From: Natronoglomus mannanivorans
GTDB lineage: Archaea; Halobacteriota; Halobacteria; Halobacteriales; Natrialbaceae
Direction of reading: 5' to 3'
Assembly (NCBI GenBank): GCA_025517485.1
Contig: JAOPKB010000007.1
Span: forward strand, 62,001 to 126,000
DNA length: 64,000 nt
Each line of letters opens with the position of its first letter. The stretch's first letter is position 1. The notes beneath the pieces were generated by a model. It did not search any database and had not been told where the DNA came from. It saw only the letters and a list, made by a program, of their open reading frames with translations. Below are positions 1-8,389 of the stretch, in pieces. The position numbers and the translations under genes were made by a program.

Positions 1-444
1 CCCGAGGACGATCCACGATCGAGAAACCGGCAGGGCGAACAACGCCCGGAGCCAGCCACTCTCCTCGCGGCCGACGATCGCGTCGTAACCGAACGCGAGC
101 GCGACCAGCGGGGCGAGATACCCCGCCAGCACTGCGAGACTCGCGACCGTCCGGTCGAACCCGTCGGGACTCACGTTCGCACCGCTGAACGTCGTCAGTC
201 CGAGCGCGAACGCGGCGAAGATTGCGGTGAGCGCGATCGCCCACCGCCCGCGAACCGCCAGCCGGTACTCCGTCTCGGCGAGGACGACCGTCTGTCGGAG
301 GCCGTCTTTTGCGGCCGATACGAACGACGTGTTCGTGTTTGTGTTCGTCTCCGTCTCCGTTTCTGCCTCCGCGGTCGTCTCGGATCCCACCATCCCCACC
401 TCGTAGCCGCCGTCCGGAATCGGGTCCTGGGTCTGTTTCGTCAT
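1..444 (-). CDS. nosY: NosY-type ABC transporter permease (partial, cut by window edge)
   Basis: The ATG at 444 overlaps the stop of nosF by 4 nt (ATGA). About 148 codons are present; the 3' end lies outside the window. After a polar N-terminus with ET/NT dipeptide repeats (residues about 25-38) the chain enters a TM segment rich in Ala, Leu and Gly, then a second one, and then a GREESGWLRALFALPVS-like stretch typical of the ABC-2 permeases that partner NosF. In known nos systems NosDFY together mature the copper centres of NosZ, probably by moving a sulfur species or handling copper. The position last in the nosZ-membrane protein-nosD-nosF order supports the call. The hexamer repeat in its 5' coding region is listed as a separate feature. 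Confidence 0.85.
   Translation of the reverse strand, partial: MTKQTQDPIPDGGYEVGMVGSETTAEAETETETNTNTNTSFVSAAKDGLRQTVVLAETEYRLAVRGRWAIALTAIFAAFALGLTTFSGANVSPDGFDRTVASLAVLAGYLAPLVALAFGYDAIVGREESGWLRALFALPVSRSWIVLG
331..372 (-). repeat. Hexanucleotide repeat inside nosY
   Basis: Seven imperfect 6-nt units of the type GTTCGT/CTCCGT on the plus strand are read on the minus strand as alternating Glu/Asn-Thr dipeptides near the NosY N-terminus. The period of 6 preserves the frame. Similar tracts occur in many other genes of this window. Confidence 0.7.
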
Positions 445-1427
445 GATGTGACCTCTCGAGTCTCCGCGACGTCGGCCTCGAGTTCGTCCGCCGAGCCGGT
501 TTCGCCCTCGTCTCCGGCTTCGAACGACCCCTCGATCGCCTCGTGAAACGCCGCCTCGAGACCCGCCTCACGGACCTCGAACCGTTCGATCAGGTCGTCC
601 TCGAGCGAGGTGACGAACTCGAGTGCGTCGTCTCGCGGACAGCGGACGTCGATCGTCCGCTCGCCGTTCTCGACCGACCCCCACGAGGAGACGGCCTCGA
701 GCAGGGTCTCGCGGTCGCGGTCACCCGTGGGACGAAGACTGACGGTAACCTCCTCGGAGGTCGCCGCACACAGTTCGTCGACCGGGCCGGCCGCACGTAG
801 CCGTCCGTCGTCGAGGACGACGACCTCGTCGCAGAGCCGTTCGACCTCCCCCAGCACGTGCGAGGAGAGAACGACCGTGGCGTCGGTCTCGCGGTCGATT
901 CGTTCGACGATCCGGTGGAACGTCGCTACCCCACGAGGATCGAGGCCCGCGGTCGGTTCGTCGAGGACGAGCACTGGCGGCTGCGAGAGCAGGGCTGCCG
1001 CCAGACCGAGCCGGCGACCCATTCCGTTGGAGTAGCCGGAGACAGCGCGGTCGGCGGCCGCCGACAGACCGACGAGCGCGAGACACTCGTCGACGCGGTC
1101 GGCGCGGTCCTCGAGTCCTCGAATTCGGGCGTTGACTTCGAGAACCTCCCGACCGGTCATCGCGTCCGGGAACCCCGTGTGTTCGGGTAGGAACCCGACT
1201 CGTTCGCGGACCCGGTGACCGGCCTCCTCGACGTCGAGGCCGCCGACTTCGATCCGTCCCGAGTCGGGGGTGTCGTGGCCGACCAGCAGCCCGAACAGGG
1301 TCGATTTTCCCGCGCCGTTCGTCCCGAGGACGCCGAACGTCGACCCCGTGGGCACCTCGAACGAGGGACCGTCGAGGGCGACGACGTCGCCGTAGCGTTT
1401 GTGTACGTCAGTGATCGTGATTTTCAT
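441..1427 (-). CDS. nosF: NosF, ABC transporter ATP-binding protein of the nos operon
   Basis: This 328-residue ATPase has a Walker A motif GTNGAGKST (residues 35-43), an ABC signature in the degenerate form YSNGMGRR common in NosF/CcmA-type exporters, a Walker B LVLDEPTAGLDP and the H-loop in SSHVLGEVE. The C-terminal 90 residues form an acidic accessory region. It should energise NosY at the membrane for assembly of the NosZ copper sites. It overlaps nosD by 20 nt upstream and nosY by 4 nt downstream, so the genes are translationally coupled. The start at 1427 (MKITITDVHKRYG) sits right before the first beta strand of the ABC domain. Confidence 0.93.
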   Translation of the reverse strand: MKITITDVHKRYGDVVALDGPSFEVPTGSTFGVLGTNGAGKSTLFGLLVGHDTPDSGRIEVGGLDVEEAGHRVRERVGFLPEHTGFPDAMTGREVLEVNARIRGLEDRADRVDECLALVGLSAAADRAVSGYSNGMGRRLGLAAALLSQPPVLVLDEPTAGLDPRGVATFHRIVERIDRETDATVVLSSHVLGEVERLCDEVVVLDDGRLRAAGPVDELCAATSEEVTVSLRPTGDRDRETLLEAVSSWGSVENGERTIDVRCPRDDALEFVTSLEDDLIERFEVREAGLEAAFHEAIEGSFEAGDEGETGSADELEADVAETREVTS

Positions 1428-2778
1428 AGTAGGACCTCCAGTCCTCGTGAGGTGGGTTCGCGAGCGGGCGGTGGTCGACGGCGCCCGGCGACTCGACGAC
1501 CGGGAACGAACTCTCGGCCAGTCGGACGGTGTCGAACGCCGGGCTCTCGGCGAACACGCCGGCTCGCGGTTCCGCGTGAATCAGCGCTTCGAGGCTCCCG
1601 GCGGGCTGGTGGCGGATCTCGCTCGTCCCGTCGCCGTCGCGATCGACGGTGCGAGCGTCCGACCAGTAGTTGCCCCGCTCGGAGTCGTTCCAGGCGACCT
1701 GCGCGTTCGTCGTCGCGAGCGCCGCCTGTCCGTTCTCGATGAAACTGTTGCCGACGACGGTCTCGCCCTGCGTGCCGGCCGTGATGTGGATTCCGACGTC
1801 GTTCTCGAGGATCAGGTTGTCCGCGAGCCGGTTGTCCTGTGCGTTGTAGACGTAGAGCCCGTTGCCGTTCGCGACGAGGGTGTTGTCGCGGACCTCGCTG
1901 CGGTCGATATCCTTGACGAGGATGCCGTGACCGCTCGTCCCGTCGTTGCCGATCGCCGTGTTGTTCGCGATCGTCAGGTTCGCCGAGACCATCAGCGCGA
2001 AGCCGACGTCGTTGTCGAAGGCGACGTTACCCTCGAGTCGGTTATCGTTAGAGTACATGTAGTGGACGCCGTAGCGGAGGTCCCACATGGTGTTGTTCTC
2101 GGCGACGACGTTCGAAGACCACGAGTAGTAGATCCCGTCTCGAGCGGTCGTGATGTGGTTGTCGCGGACGACGGCACCGTCGGCCTCCCAGAGGTGGATG
2201 CCATTGCCCCGCTGGGCGAGGGTCTGGACTGCCTCGCGGCCGGCGATCGTCGTCTCCTCGACGGTCACGTCCTCGACGCCGTCGACCCAGACGCCGAAGG
2301 TGACGTCGGTCAGCTGCAGGCCCGAGAGCGTCGACCCCGCGCCGCCGACGAGCACGCCGGCGTCTTCGTTCCCGCGGTCGGAGCCCGACTCGCGAATCCA
2401 GACGTCTTCGACGGTCACGTTCTCGGCGGCGAGCGTGAGGACGGTCCCCTCGCCGCCGCCGTCGATCAGTGCGGTTTCCGGCCCGGCAGCGACGAGCGCC
2501 ACGTCCGGTGTGTCGACGATGACGCGTTCGTCGAACCGACCCTCGAGGACGACCGTGTCCCCGGGATCTGTGGCATCGATGGCGTGCTGAACGCTGTCGA
2601 ACTCGCGGTCGTCGACGGTCGCGACGCCGGGTTCGGTCGGCGCCTCCGTGGCGTCGACGTCCGGGACGTCGGGCGTCCAGTGCTCGTCGTCGTTCTCCTC
2701 GGTCATCGCGACTGCGACGCCGGCGAGCGAGACGACGAGGACGACGACGGCGGCGACGGCGAACCAGCCCTCTCTCAT
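1408..2778 (-). CDS. nosD: NosD, periplasmic-type copper-processing beta-helix protein
   Basis: The protein has 456 residues: an N-terminal signal or anchor helix (residues 6-24, AVAAVVVLVVSLAGVAVA) and then a right-handed parallel beta-helix with many NosD/CASH repeats such as NNxxxGNxxG and DNxIxxN spaced about 22-23 residues apart. NosD proteins act outside the membrane with NosF and NosY to supply or insert the tetranuclear CuZ sulfide/copper of NosZ. The start overlaps the upstream membrane-protein gene by 4 nt (ATGA). The length is close to bacterial NosD (about 420-460). The copper role is known from bacteria and inferred here. Confidence 0.93.
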   Translation of the reverse strand: MREGWFAVAAVVVLVVSLAGVAVAMTEENDDEHWTPDVPDVDATEAPTEPGVATVDDREFDSVQHAIDATDPGDTVVLEGRFDERVIVDTPDVALVAAGPETALIDGGGEGTVLTLAAENVTVEDVWIRESGSDRGNEDAGVLVGGAGSTLSGLQLTDVTFGVWVDGVEDVTVEETTIAGREAVQTLAQRGNGIHLWEADGAVVRDNHITTARDGIYYSWSSNVVAENNTMWDLRYGVHYMYSNDNRLEGNVAFDNDVGFALMVSANLTIANNTAIGNDGTSGHGILVKDIDRSEVRDNTLVANGNGLYVYNAQDNRLADNLILENDVGIHITAGTQGETVVGNSFIENGQAALATTNAQVAWNDSERGNYWSDARTVDRDGDGTSEIRHQPAGSLEALIHAEPRAGVFAESPAFDTVRLAESSFPVVESPGAVDHRPLANPPHEDWRSYYENHDH

Positions 2779-3587
2779 CGTAAATCACCGCCGGATGTTT
2801 CGGTGTCGTCGCTCGCGGCGACGGCTCGGTCCGAGGACGGACGTGGACTCTCGTTCGGTTCCGTTCTGTCGCCCTCCTCGGTCGTTCGCTCGATTCGTCG
2901 GCGAACCGTCCCGGCCCGCTCGCGGACGAGCGCCGGCACGTCGCCGACGGTTGCCGTGGAGTCACGGCAGCCGTAGGCGACGACGAGCAACACGAGCGCC
3001 GCCGCGGTGAGGTAGCCACCGGGACCGAACCAGGCGAACCCGCTGATGTTCGCGACCTCGTAGCTTCCCAGGAGTGGCGGCGTGAACTCGTCGACGATGA
3101 CCATCGGCGCGTCCGGGTCCAGCGAGTGACCGGCCTGGTAGAGCCGGTACTGGATCACGGCGAACATGCCGGCGAAGACGGCGACCGTCCCGGCGAGTTG
3201 GCAGGTCAGCCCCAGCTTGAGCTTCCGGGCCGTCGGTGCGAGCGCGACGAAGACGCCCGTCGCTGCGATCGCGACGAACGCGATCGGCCCGAGGAGCCAC
3301 TCCGGAACGGCGATCGAGGCGTCCTCGACCGGGAAGTTCGGATCGACGAACACCGGGTCCGGGTAGTAGAACCCGACGTACTTGTTGAGCATGTGTACCT
3401 CCCGGACGTCTCCCTCGAGTCGCGGATAGGCGTAGAGCTCGACGAGCAACTCGGTGCCGGGATACTGCGGCGCGGTCAGCGTGATTCGCCACATCGGCAC
3501 CGCGAGCGCGCTCAGGAGCAGTCCTGCGGCTAGCAGTGGGAGGGCGCGTCGAAGCTGGCGAAACCGCGCGAGGCGAGACTCGGTCAT
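2775..3587 (-). CDS. nos-cluster integral membrane protein (possibly NosB-like)
   Basis: This 270-residue protein lies between nosZ and nosD, 6 nt after nosZ and overlapping nosD by 4 nt. By eye it has four TM helices: residues 15-33, about 125-145, 150-175 and 210-230, followed by a charged tail with Arg/Glu and Thr/Ser-rich sequence. The segment after TM1 contains WRITLTAPQYPG and later LNKYVGFYYPDP, a pattern I recall from membrane proteins next to clade II nosZ genes (the NosB group). NosB is reported to be needed for N2O reduction in clade II organisms. Equivalence to NosB is an inference; co-transcription with nosZ is clear from the spacing. Confidence 0.7.
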   Translation of the reverse strand: MTESRLARFRQLRRALPLLAAGLLLSALAVPMWRITLTAPQYPGTELLVELYAYPRLEGDVREVHMLNKYVGFYYPDPVFVDPNFPVEDASIAVPEWLLGPIAFVAIAATGVFVALAPTARKLKLGLTCQLAGTVAVFAGMFAVIQYRLYQAGHSLDPDAPMVIVDEFTPPLLGSYEVANISGFAWFGPGGYLTAAALVLLVVAYGCRDSTATVGDVPALVRERAGTVRRRIERTTEEGDRTEPNESPRPSSDRAVAASDDTETSGGDLR

Positions 3588-3593
3588 CGTGGC

Positions 3594-5504
3594 TCACTCC
3601 TCCGGTTCGACGAGCAGCCGCGAGCGCATCTCGAGGTGGAGTGCGCTGCAGAAGTACGCACAGTACATCCAGTAGACGCCGGGTTTGTCGGCCGTAAACG
3701 TCACCTCGCGGGTCTCCTGTGGCGCCAGCTTGACGTTGATGTCGTACTGCGGGATCGCAAGCGAGTGCAGGAGGTCGCTCGTGGTCTCGATGTTCGTCGT
3801 CGTGATCGTCACCTCGTCGCCCTCCTGGACGGTGACGTCGTGGAACCCGAACTCGTTGCGCTGGGAAGTCATCTTGATGTGGACGCGGCCGTCCTCGCGG
3901 ATCACCTCGGTATCGTCGACGTCGACGTACTCCGTCTCGAGGTCCTCGGGGTCGTACACCGGTTCGGGATCGATCTTCGACCGGTGGACCATCGACGCGT
4001 CGTGGGGTTCGGGGTAGGCCGGTGTGTCCTTGACCAGTTGCATTCCCGCGTCGTCGTCACCGATGTAGATCAGCTGGTCGTTCTCGGGGTGGACCGGGCC
4101 AACGGGGAGGAACCGGTCCTTCGAGAGTTTGTTGAGCGAGATCAGCCAGTCGCCCTGTGGGTCGGCCGTGTACGATTCGGCGGCGATCAGGTGACCGGGG
4201 TTGTAGTGGACGTCGATCTTCTCGATGATGGGGTCTTCGGAGCGCCGTTCGGCGTCGACGGCCGCCTCGATGTCCCACTTGACGACCTGCGAGTCGACGA
4301 ACAGCGTCGTGTACGCGTGGCCGCGGCCGTCGTAGGCCGTGTGTAGCGGGCCGCCACCGACGAGTGGCTGGCCGACGATCACGTCGTTGGGGTCGTCGAC
4401 CTCGTCGAATCGGTCGATCTCGACGACCGTACACGTCGGATCGAGTTTCCCGCTGACGATCGCGTAGGTGCCGTCCGGCGTGACGCTCACGCCGTGGGGG
4501 CTCTTCGGGACGTCGACGTAGTGGACGAGCGGGCGGTCGCCCTGATTGAGCGGGCTCTCGGTCGTCCCGTCGACGACGGGGACGCCGTTTATCTCCTCGT
4601 ACTCGCCGTTCTCGACGGCCTCCTCGATGGCGATCGTGTCGAAGGCTTTCAGGTAATCGGTGTCAGGGCGGGCCATCTCCGACTCGGTCACGGCACCGTC
4701 GCTGTTGTAGTCGGTCGCGAAGAACCAGCGGCCGTTCTTCCCGCCGTCGCCGTTGTCGAGGTTGCCGTCGACACGGACCTGCCAGACGACGTTCATCGAC
4801 TCGGGTTCGATCGCGGTGAGCACCGACTCGTAGGCGTCGGGGTCGTCGAGATTCCGCCCGTCGTTGGGGATCGGGACGCGGTACTCGCCGACGCCGAAGA
4901 TGAGGTCCGTGTCGGGGAGTCGTGCACACGCCCCGTGGACACCCTGCGTGTTGGGAATGTCGACGATGGCGTCGGTCTCGAAGTACTTTAGGTTGATTCG
5001 GGCCATCCGTCCGTTGGCCTTGTCGTTGATGAACACCCAGCGGCCGTCGTAGTCGTTGTCCGTCTGGCTGACGCGCGGGTGGTGGGCGTCTCCCCAGGTG
5101 TAGTCGCCCGCCGACTCCAACATCTCTCGAGTCTCGTCGTCGTGGCCGTAGCCGCGGGCGCTCTCGTAGTTGAACACCGGAATCCGCATGATCTGGCGCA
5201 TCGAGGGGACGCCGTAGACGCGGACGTCTCCCGAGTGGCCACCCGAGAGGAACGCGTAGTACTCGTCGAGTTCGCCCGGCGGAACGGAGGCGTCGACGTC
5301 GGACGCGCTGGCGACGCCGTCGCCGTTATTGTCGAGCAGTCCCGTACAACCGGCGAGCGTTCCCATCGCGCCGACCGCGGCGCCGGCCTTGATGAAGTCG
5401 CGCCGAGGGAGCCCCAGTCGCGGAATGAGGTGGTCGTCGGTGTCGGCTGCTGTCTCGCTGTCACGGTCGTCCGCTGTCGCGTCGGTAGGTGGTGTGGGGG
5501 TCAT
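3594..5504 (-). CDS. nosZ: Nitrous oxide reductase NosZ (Tat-exported)
   Basis: NosZ reduces N2O to N2, the last step of denitrification, outside the membrane. The 636-residue chain starts with a Tat signal (RRDFIKAG, Arg34-Arg35) that also carries a lipobox (LAGC, Cys53), so the enzyme may be lipid-anchored. A seven-bladed propeller follows with the CuZ ligand region DAHHPR (His141-His142) and other conserved His. The C-terminal cupredoxin domain has the full CuA motif CAYFCSALHLEM (Cys615, Cys619, His623, Met626). The ATG at 5504 is chosen because the Tat motif follows after about 33 residues; the frame stays open upstream to 5708 but with basic non-conserved sequence. It is the first gene of the operon. 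Confidence 0.96.
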   Translation of the reverse strand: MTPTPPTDATADDRDSETAADTDDHLIPRLGLPRRDFIKAGAAVGAMGTLAGCTGLLDNNGDGVASASDVDASVPPGELDEYYAFLSGGHSGDVRVYGVPSMRQIMRIPVFNYESARGYGHDDETREMLESAGDYTWGDAHHPRVSQTDNDYDGRWVFINDKANGRMARINLKYFETDAIVDIPNTQGVHGACARLPDTDLIFGVGEYRVPIPNDGRNLDDPDAYESVLTAIEPESMNVVWQVRVDGNLDNGDGGKNGRWFFATDYNSDGAVTESEMARPDTDYLKAFDTIAIEEAVENGEYEEINGVPVVDGTTESPLNQGDRPLVHYVDVPKSPHGVSVTPDGTYAIVSGKLDPTCTVVEIDRFDEVDDPNDVIVGQPLVGGGPLHTAYDGRGHAYTTLFVDSQVVKWDIEAAVDAERRSEDPIIEKIDVHYNPGHLIAAESYTADPQGDWLISLNKLSKDRFLPVGPVHPENDQLIYIGDDDAGMQLVKDTPAYPEPHDASMVHRSKIDPEPVYDPEDLETEYVDVDDTEVIREDGRVHIKMTSQRNEFGFHDVTVQEGDEVTITTTNIETTSDLLHSLAIPQYDINVKLAPQETREVTFTADKPGVYWMYCAYFCSALHLEMRSRLLVEPEE

Positions 5505-5578
5505 CGGTCTGGTTCTCTGGTGTGCGTTTCGATCCGGCCACCGGCTATTCGCCCGGTGCCGGTCGCTACGTCGGGGTT

Positions 5579-5612
5579 GGAACGACCCAGAAATAGGCCT
5601 CGCTGTCGTTCC
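5579..5612 (-). promoter_or_regulatory. Inverted repeat around a TATA-like stretch upstream of nosZ
   Basis: GGAACGAC (5579-5586) and GTCGTTCC (5605-5612) are perfect 8-bp arms with an 18-nt spacer holding the only AT-rich stretch in the nosZ upstream region (minus strand CCTATTTCTGG). It lies 75-108 nt before the nosZ ATG. Arms flanking a promoter element suggest an operator for a dimeric regulator; which one is unknown. Confidence 0.35.
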
Positions 5613-5769
5613 CACGGGTCGGGAAGTTCGTCGAAGATGTTCGTCTCGAGAACGACGCTTCCAGCATCTGTGCCTGCGTGAGTGTCTGTGTCGCACGGCT
5701 TCGATCACCGCACGCTGGGTCTCGACTCACCGCCTCTCGCTCACCGACTCACCGCCTCCCGCCGATCGC

Positions 5770-6279
5770 TCACTCCTCGCGAAACATTCGATACGCACCC
5801 TGTCCGATCGCGACGATCTCCGTCTCGCCGTTGGTCGTACTCTCGACGGTGATCTCGCTGACGCCGACGCTCGAGCCCGCTCGCACCACGCTGGCGGTCG
5901 CCGTCAGATCCCCCGTCGCCGGCCGCAGGTAGTTTACGTTCAGATTGATCGTCGCGATACTCCCTGTGAGCGGTTTCTCGAGTTCGGTCCTGAGCGCGAG
6001 TCCGCCGGCGGTGTCGACGAGCGTCGCAGCGATCCCGCCGTGGATGTCGGGTTTCCGATCGCCGTTCGCGCCCGGTCGCGTGTTGGTCAACTTCTCGTCG
6101 TAGGGGATCGTCATCGCCATCGTTCCAGGGCCGACGTCCTCGACGGTCGTCCCCAGCCACGAGAGGAACTCGTGGTACTCGTCGATGTACTCTTGGAGGA
6201 ACGACTCGAGGGAGTCGAACTCGGTTGCGTTCTCGGGTTCGGACTCCGAGTCGGAACCAGCACTGGACTCGTCGGTCAT
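5770..6279 (-). CDS. PaaI-family hotdog thioesterase
   Basis: A 169-residue single hotdog-fold protein. The core has HGGIAATLVDTAGGLA (the helix carrying the catalytic Asp in PaaI-type enzymes), then TINLNVNYLRPATGDLTATASVVRAGSSVGVSEITV, the usual strand pattern. Members hydrolyse acyl-CoA thioesters, often phenylacetyl or other aryl-CoA. The start at 6279 gives an acidic N-terminal extension rich in Glu/Ser before the domain; the frame continues upstream to 6414 with basic, unconserved sequence. The substrate cannot be read from the sequence. Confidence 0.85.
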   Translation of the reverse strand: MTDESSAGSDSESEPENATEFDSLESFLQEYIDEYHEFLSWLGTTVEDVGPGTMAMTIPYDEKLTNTRPGANGDRKPDIHGGIAATLVDTAGGLALRTELEKPLTGSIATINLNVNYLRPATGDLTATASVVRAGSSVGVSEITVESTTNGETEIVAIGQGAYRMFREE

Positions 6280-6452
6280 ATCTCTACTGTGCGAGCCAGC
6301 GGTTTGTGTCCAGCGCTTGTCCGAATCGACCCGTTGAACGGAGTTTGTTGCGGGGCGGACGGTCGTCGTCCGTCGTCCATCGTCCCTCATCCGTCGTCCC
6401 GTCGTACGATTCACACGAGTTGGCTCTCCCTCGTAGCCGTTTTCGGCGACGC

Positions 6453-6629
6453 TTACCCGGAGGCCTGAAACACGGCGTACGAGAGCAACACGATACTCGC
6501 CGCCCCGATGACCCCACCGAACAGCGTGATTGGGTTCAACCCTCCCTGAAAGATTCCGAACACCATCACCAAGGCTCCGATCGCGAGTCCGACGAGCGGA
6601 CCGCCGAAGAGAAACGAATCGTTGGCCAT
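6453..6629 (-). CDS. Small two-TM membrane protein (58 aa)
   Basis: The frame codes for 58 residues starting MANDSFLFGGPLVG and ending YAVFQASG. Two hydrophobic helices (residues about 10-27 and 34-53) are joined by a short GGLNP turn, so it is a hairpin membrane protein. It has no catalytic residues and its function is unknown. The composition is typical of haloarchaeal small membrane proteins and the stop codon falls before the thioesterase promoter region. It is transcribed in the same direction as the thioesterase gene, 173 nt upstream of it. Confidence 0.6.
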   Translation of the reverse strand: MANDSFLFGGPLVGLAIGALVMVFGIFQGGLNPITLFGGVIGAASIVLLSYAVFQASG

Positions 6630-6684
6630 ACGATGTGTATGGTGTGTGCTACCATAAGACTAGCACGTGAGAAACGGTCGGCTC

Positions 6685-6729
6685 GAGGTGAGATGGGACG
6701 ACACGAGGCGAGAGGGGACGGAACGAAAC
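6685..6729 (+). repeat. Period-5 purine-rich microsatellite
   Basis: Nine consecutive pentamers (GAGGT, GAGAT, GGGAC, GACAC, GAGGC, GAGAG, GGGAC, GGAAC, GAAAC) lie in the gap between the small membrane gene and the serpin. The register is kept although the units differ. Confidence 0.65.
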
Positions 6730-6846
6730 GCCGCGGCCTCGAGGCGATTCCACGGACACACGACACTGCGCTCCCTCGAGCCCGTAACTGAAACAGCCGT
6801 TTTACCCTGCAGAAAGAGTTTACGGGGCCTCGCGGAACGTCGATCC

Positions 6847-8298
6847 ATGCGAACGACCTCCGATCGACGCACCGTCCTCGCACTGACGGGCGCGTTGCTC
6901 GCCGGTGCGGCCGGGTGTTTGAGCGGCGATTCCGAGTCCGACCCGAACGACGACGGGACGGGAGACGACACCAGTACCGAGACCGAAACCGAATCCGATC
7001 CCGGAGACACCGACGAGACCGGCTTCGACGATTACGACGTCCCCGCGTTCCCGACCCTCGAGCTGGCCACCGACCCCGAGATCGACGAGGAGTCGCTTGC
7101 CCGCCAGGTCCGTGGCAACGTCGACTTCTCGCTGGATCTGCTCGCCCAGCTCCGGACCGAGGCACCCGACGAGAACCTCTTTTACTCGCCCTACAGCGTC
7201 TCCGTCGCGCTCGCGATGACCTACGCCGGCGCTCGCAGGGAGACCGCCACAGAGATGGCCGACGCGCTCCGGTACGAACTCGGTCAGGACGACCTGCATC
7301 CCGCCTTCGGCGCGCTCGAGGCGGAGTTCGCCCGGCGAAACGAGGACGGACAGGAGGTCGCGAACGCGTGGGGAGAGGAAAACGAGGACGAGGACGAGAA
7401 CGAAGACGACGGCCCCGCCTTCGAGTTTACGACCGCCAACGCCGTCTGGGGTCAGGACGGCTACGGCTTCAGCGAGGAGTATCTCGAGCTGCTCGAGGCC
7501 TACTACGGTGCCGGCATGGAACTGGTCGACTTCTCGGGCAGTCCAGAGGAAGCCCGCCAGCAGATCAACGAGTGGGTCGAGGCACAGACGAACGACCGGA
7601 TCGAGGACCTCCTGCCGGAGGGATCGATCGACGCGGCGACGAAACTCGTCCTGACGAACGCGATCTACTTCGTCGGGAAGTGGGAGTACCCGTTCTCCGA
7701 GGAGGATACCGAGTCGGGGACGTTCACCGCCCTCGACGGCACCGAGAGCGAAGTCCCGATGATGTTCCAGTCGACGAAACTCTCCTACGCCGAGATCGAT
7801 GGCCACCAGCTGGTCGAACTGCCCTACGCGAACCGCGACACCAGCATGGTCGTGATCCTCCCCGCGGAGGGCGAGTTCGAGGCCTTCGAAAACGAGTTTA
7901 CGGTCGATCGGCTCGCGACGATGCTCGAGGAGGCGTCGACAGCGATAGTCGATCTCACCCTCCCAACGTTCGGCATCGAGTCCGAGTTCAGTCTCGTCGA
8001 GACGATGCAGGAACTCGGGATGGAGCGAGCGTTCGGCGGCGGCGCAGATTTCAGTGGGATGGACGGGTCCGGTGGTCTGTTCGTCGACGACATCGTCCAC
8101 CAGAGTTTCGTCGAGGTGGACGAACTCGGCACCGAAGCCGCGGCGGCGACGGCCGTCATTATGGCCGAGAGCGCGCCGCCGGACCACGTCGAGATGGTCG
8201 TCGACCGGCCGTTCCTCTTCTACATTCGCGACCGGCCGACGGAGACGCCGCTGTTCGTCGGGCGAGTGGTGGACGGAGAGACGTTGCAGGAGGACTAG
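6847..8298 (+). CDS. Secreted serpin (serine protease inhibitor), Tat lipoprotein
   Basis: The 483-residue protein starts MRTTSDRRTVLALTG, a Tat-like signal ending in the lipobox AAGC, then an acidic Thr/Glu/Asp linker (residues 25-65). The rest is a full serpin fold with DLLAQLRTEAPDENLFYSPYSV-type helix hA/hB and the hinge of the reactive centre loop GTEAAAATAV, small residues that mark inhibitory serpins able to insert the loop into sheet A. The loop continues IMAESAPP and the C-terminus has DRPFLFYIRDRPTETPLFVGRV. An acidic insertion ENEDEDENED (codons about 176-188) is low complexity. It likely protects surface proteins from serine proteases, perhaps the cell's own halolysins. A TATA-like GAGTTTACG is about 24 nt before the ATG at 6847. 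Confidence 0.93.
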   Translation: MRTTSDRRTVLALTGALLAGAAGCLSGDSESDPNDDGTGDDTSTETETESDPGDTDETGFDDYDVPAFPTLELATDPEIDEESLARQVRGNVDFSLDLLAQLRTEAPDENLFYSPYSVSVALAMTYAGARRETATEMADALRYELGQDDLHPAFGALEAEFARRNEDGQEVANAWGEENEDEDENEDDGPAFEFTTANAVWGQDGYGFSEEYLELLEAYYGAGMELVDFSGSPEEARQQINEWVEAQTNDRIEDLLPEGSIDAATKLVLTNAIYFVGKWEYPFSEEDTESGTFTALDGTESEVPMMFQSTKLSYAEIDGHQLVELPYANRDTSMVVILPAEGEFEAFENEFTVDRLATMLEEASTAIVDLTLPTFGIESEFSLVETMQELGMERAFGGGADFSGMDGSGGLFVDDIVHQSFVEVDELGTEAAAATAVIMAESAPPDHVEMVVDRPFLFYIRDRPTETPLFVGRVVDGETLQED

Positions 8299-8389
8299 AG
8301 TCACTCACGTCGATCGAATCGTCGGTAAAGAGACGTTCTCTGATCGATTGCGCTCGCCGTACTCGACCCAGTCTCGTTTCGCTCTCCGT

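Noticed and set aside
1399..2976. Plus-strand frame of 525 codons over nosD
   Set aside because: Shadow of nosD on the other strand with no protein-like features.
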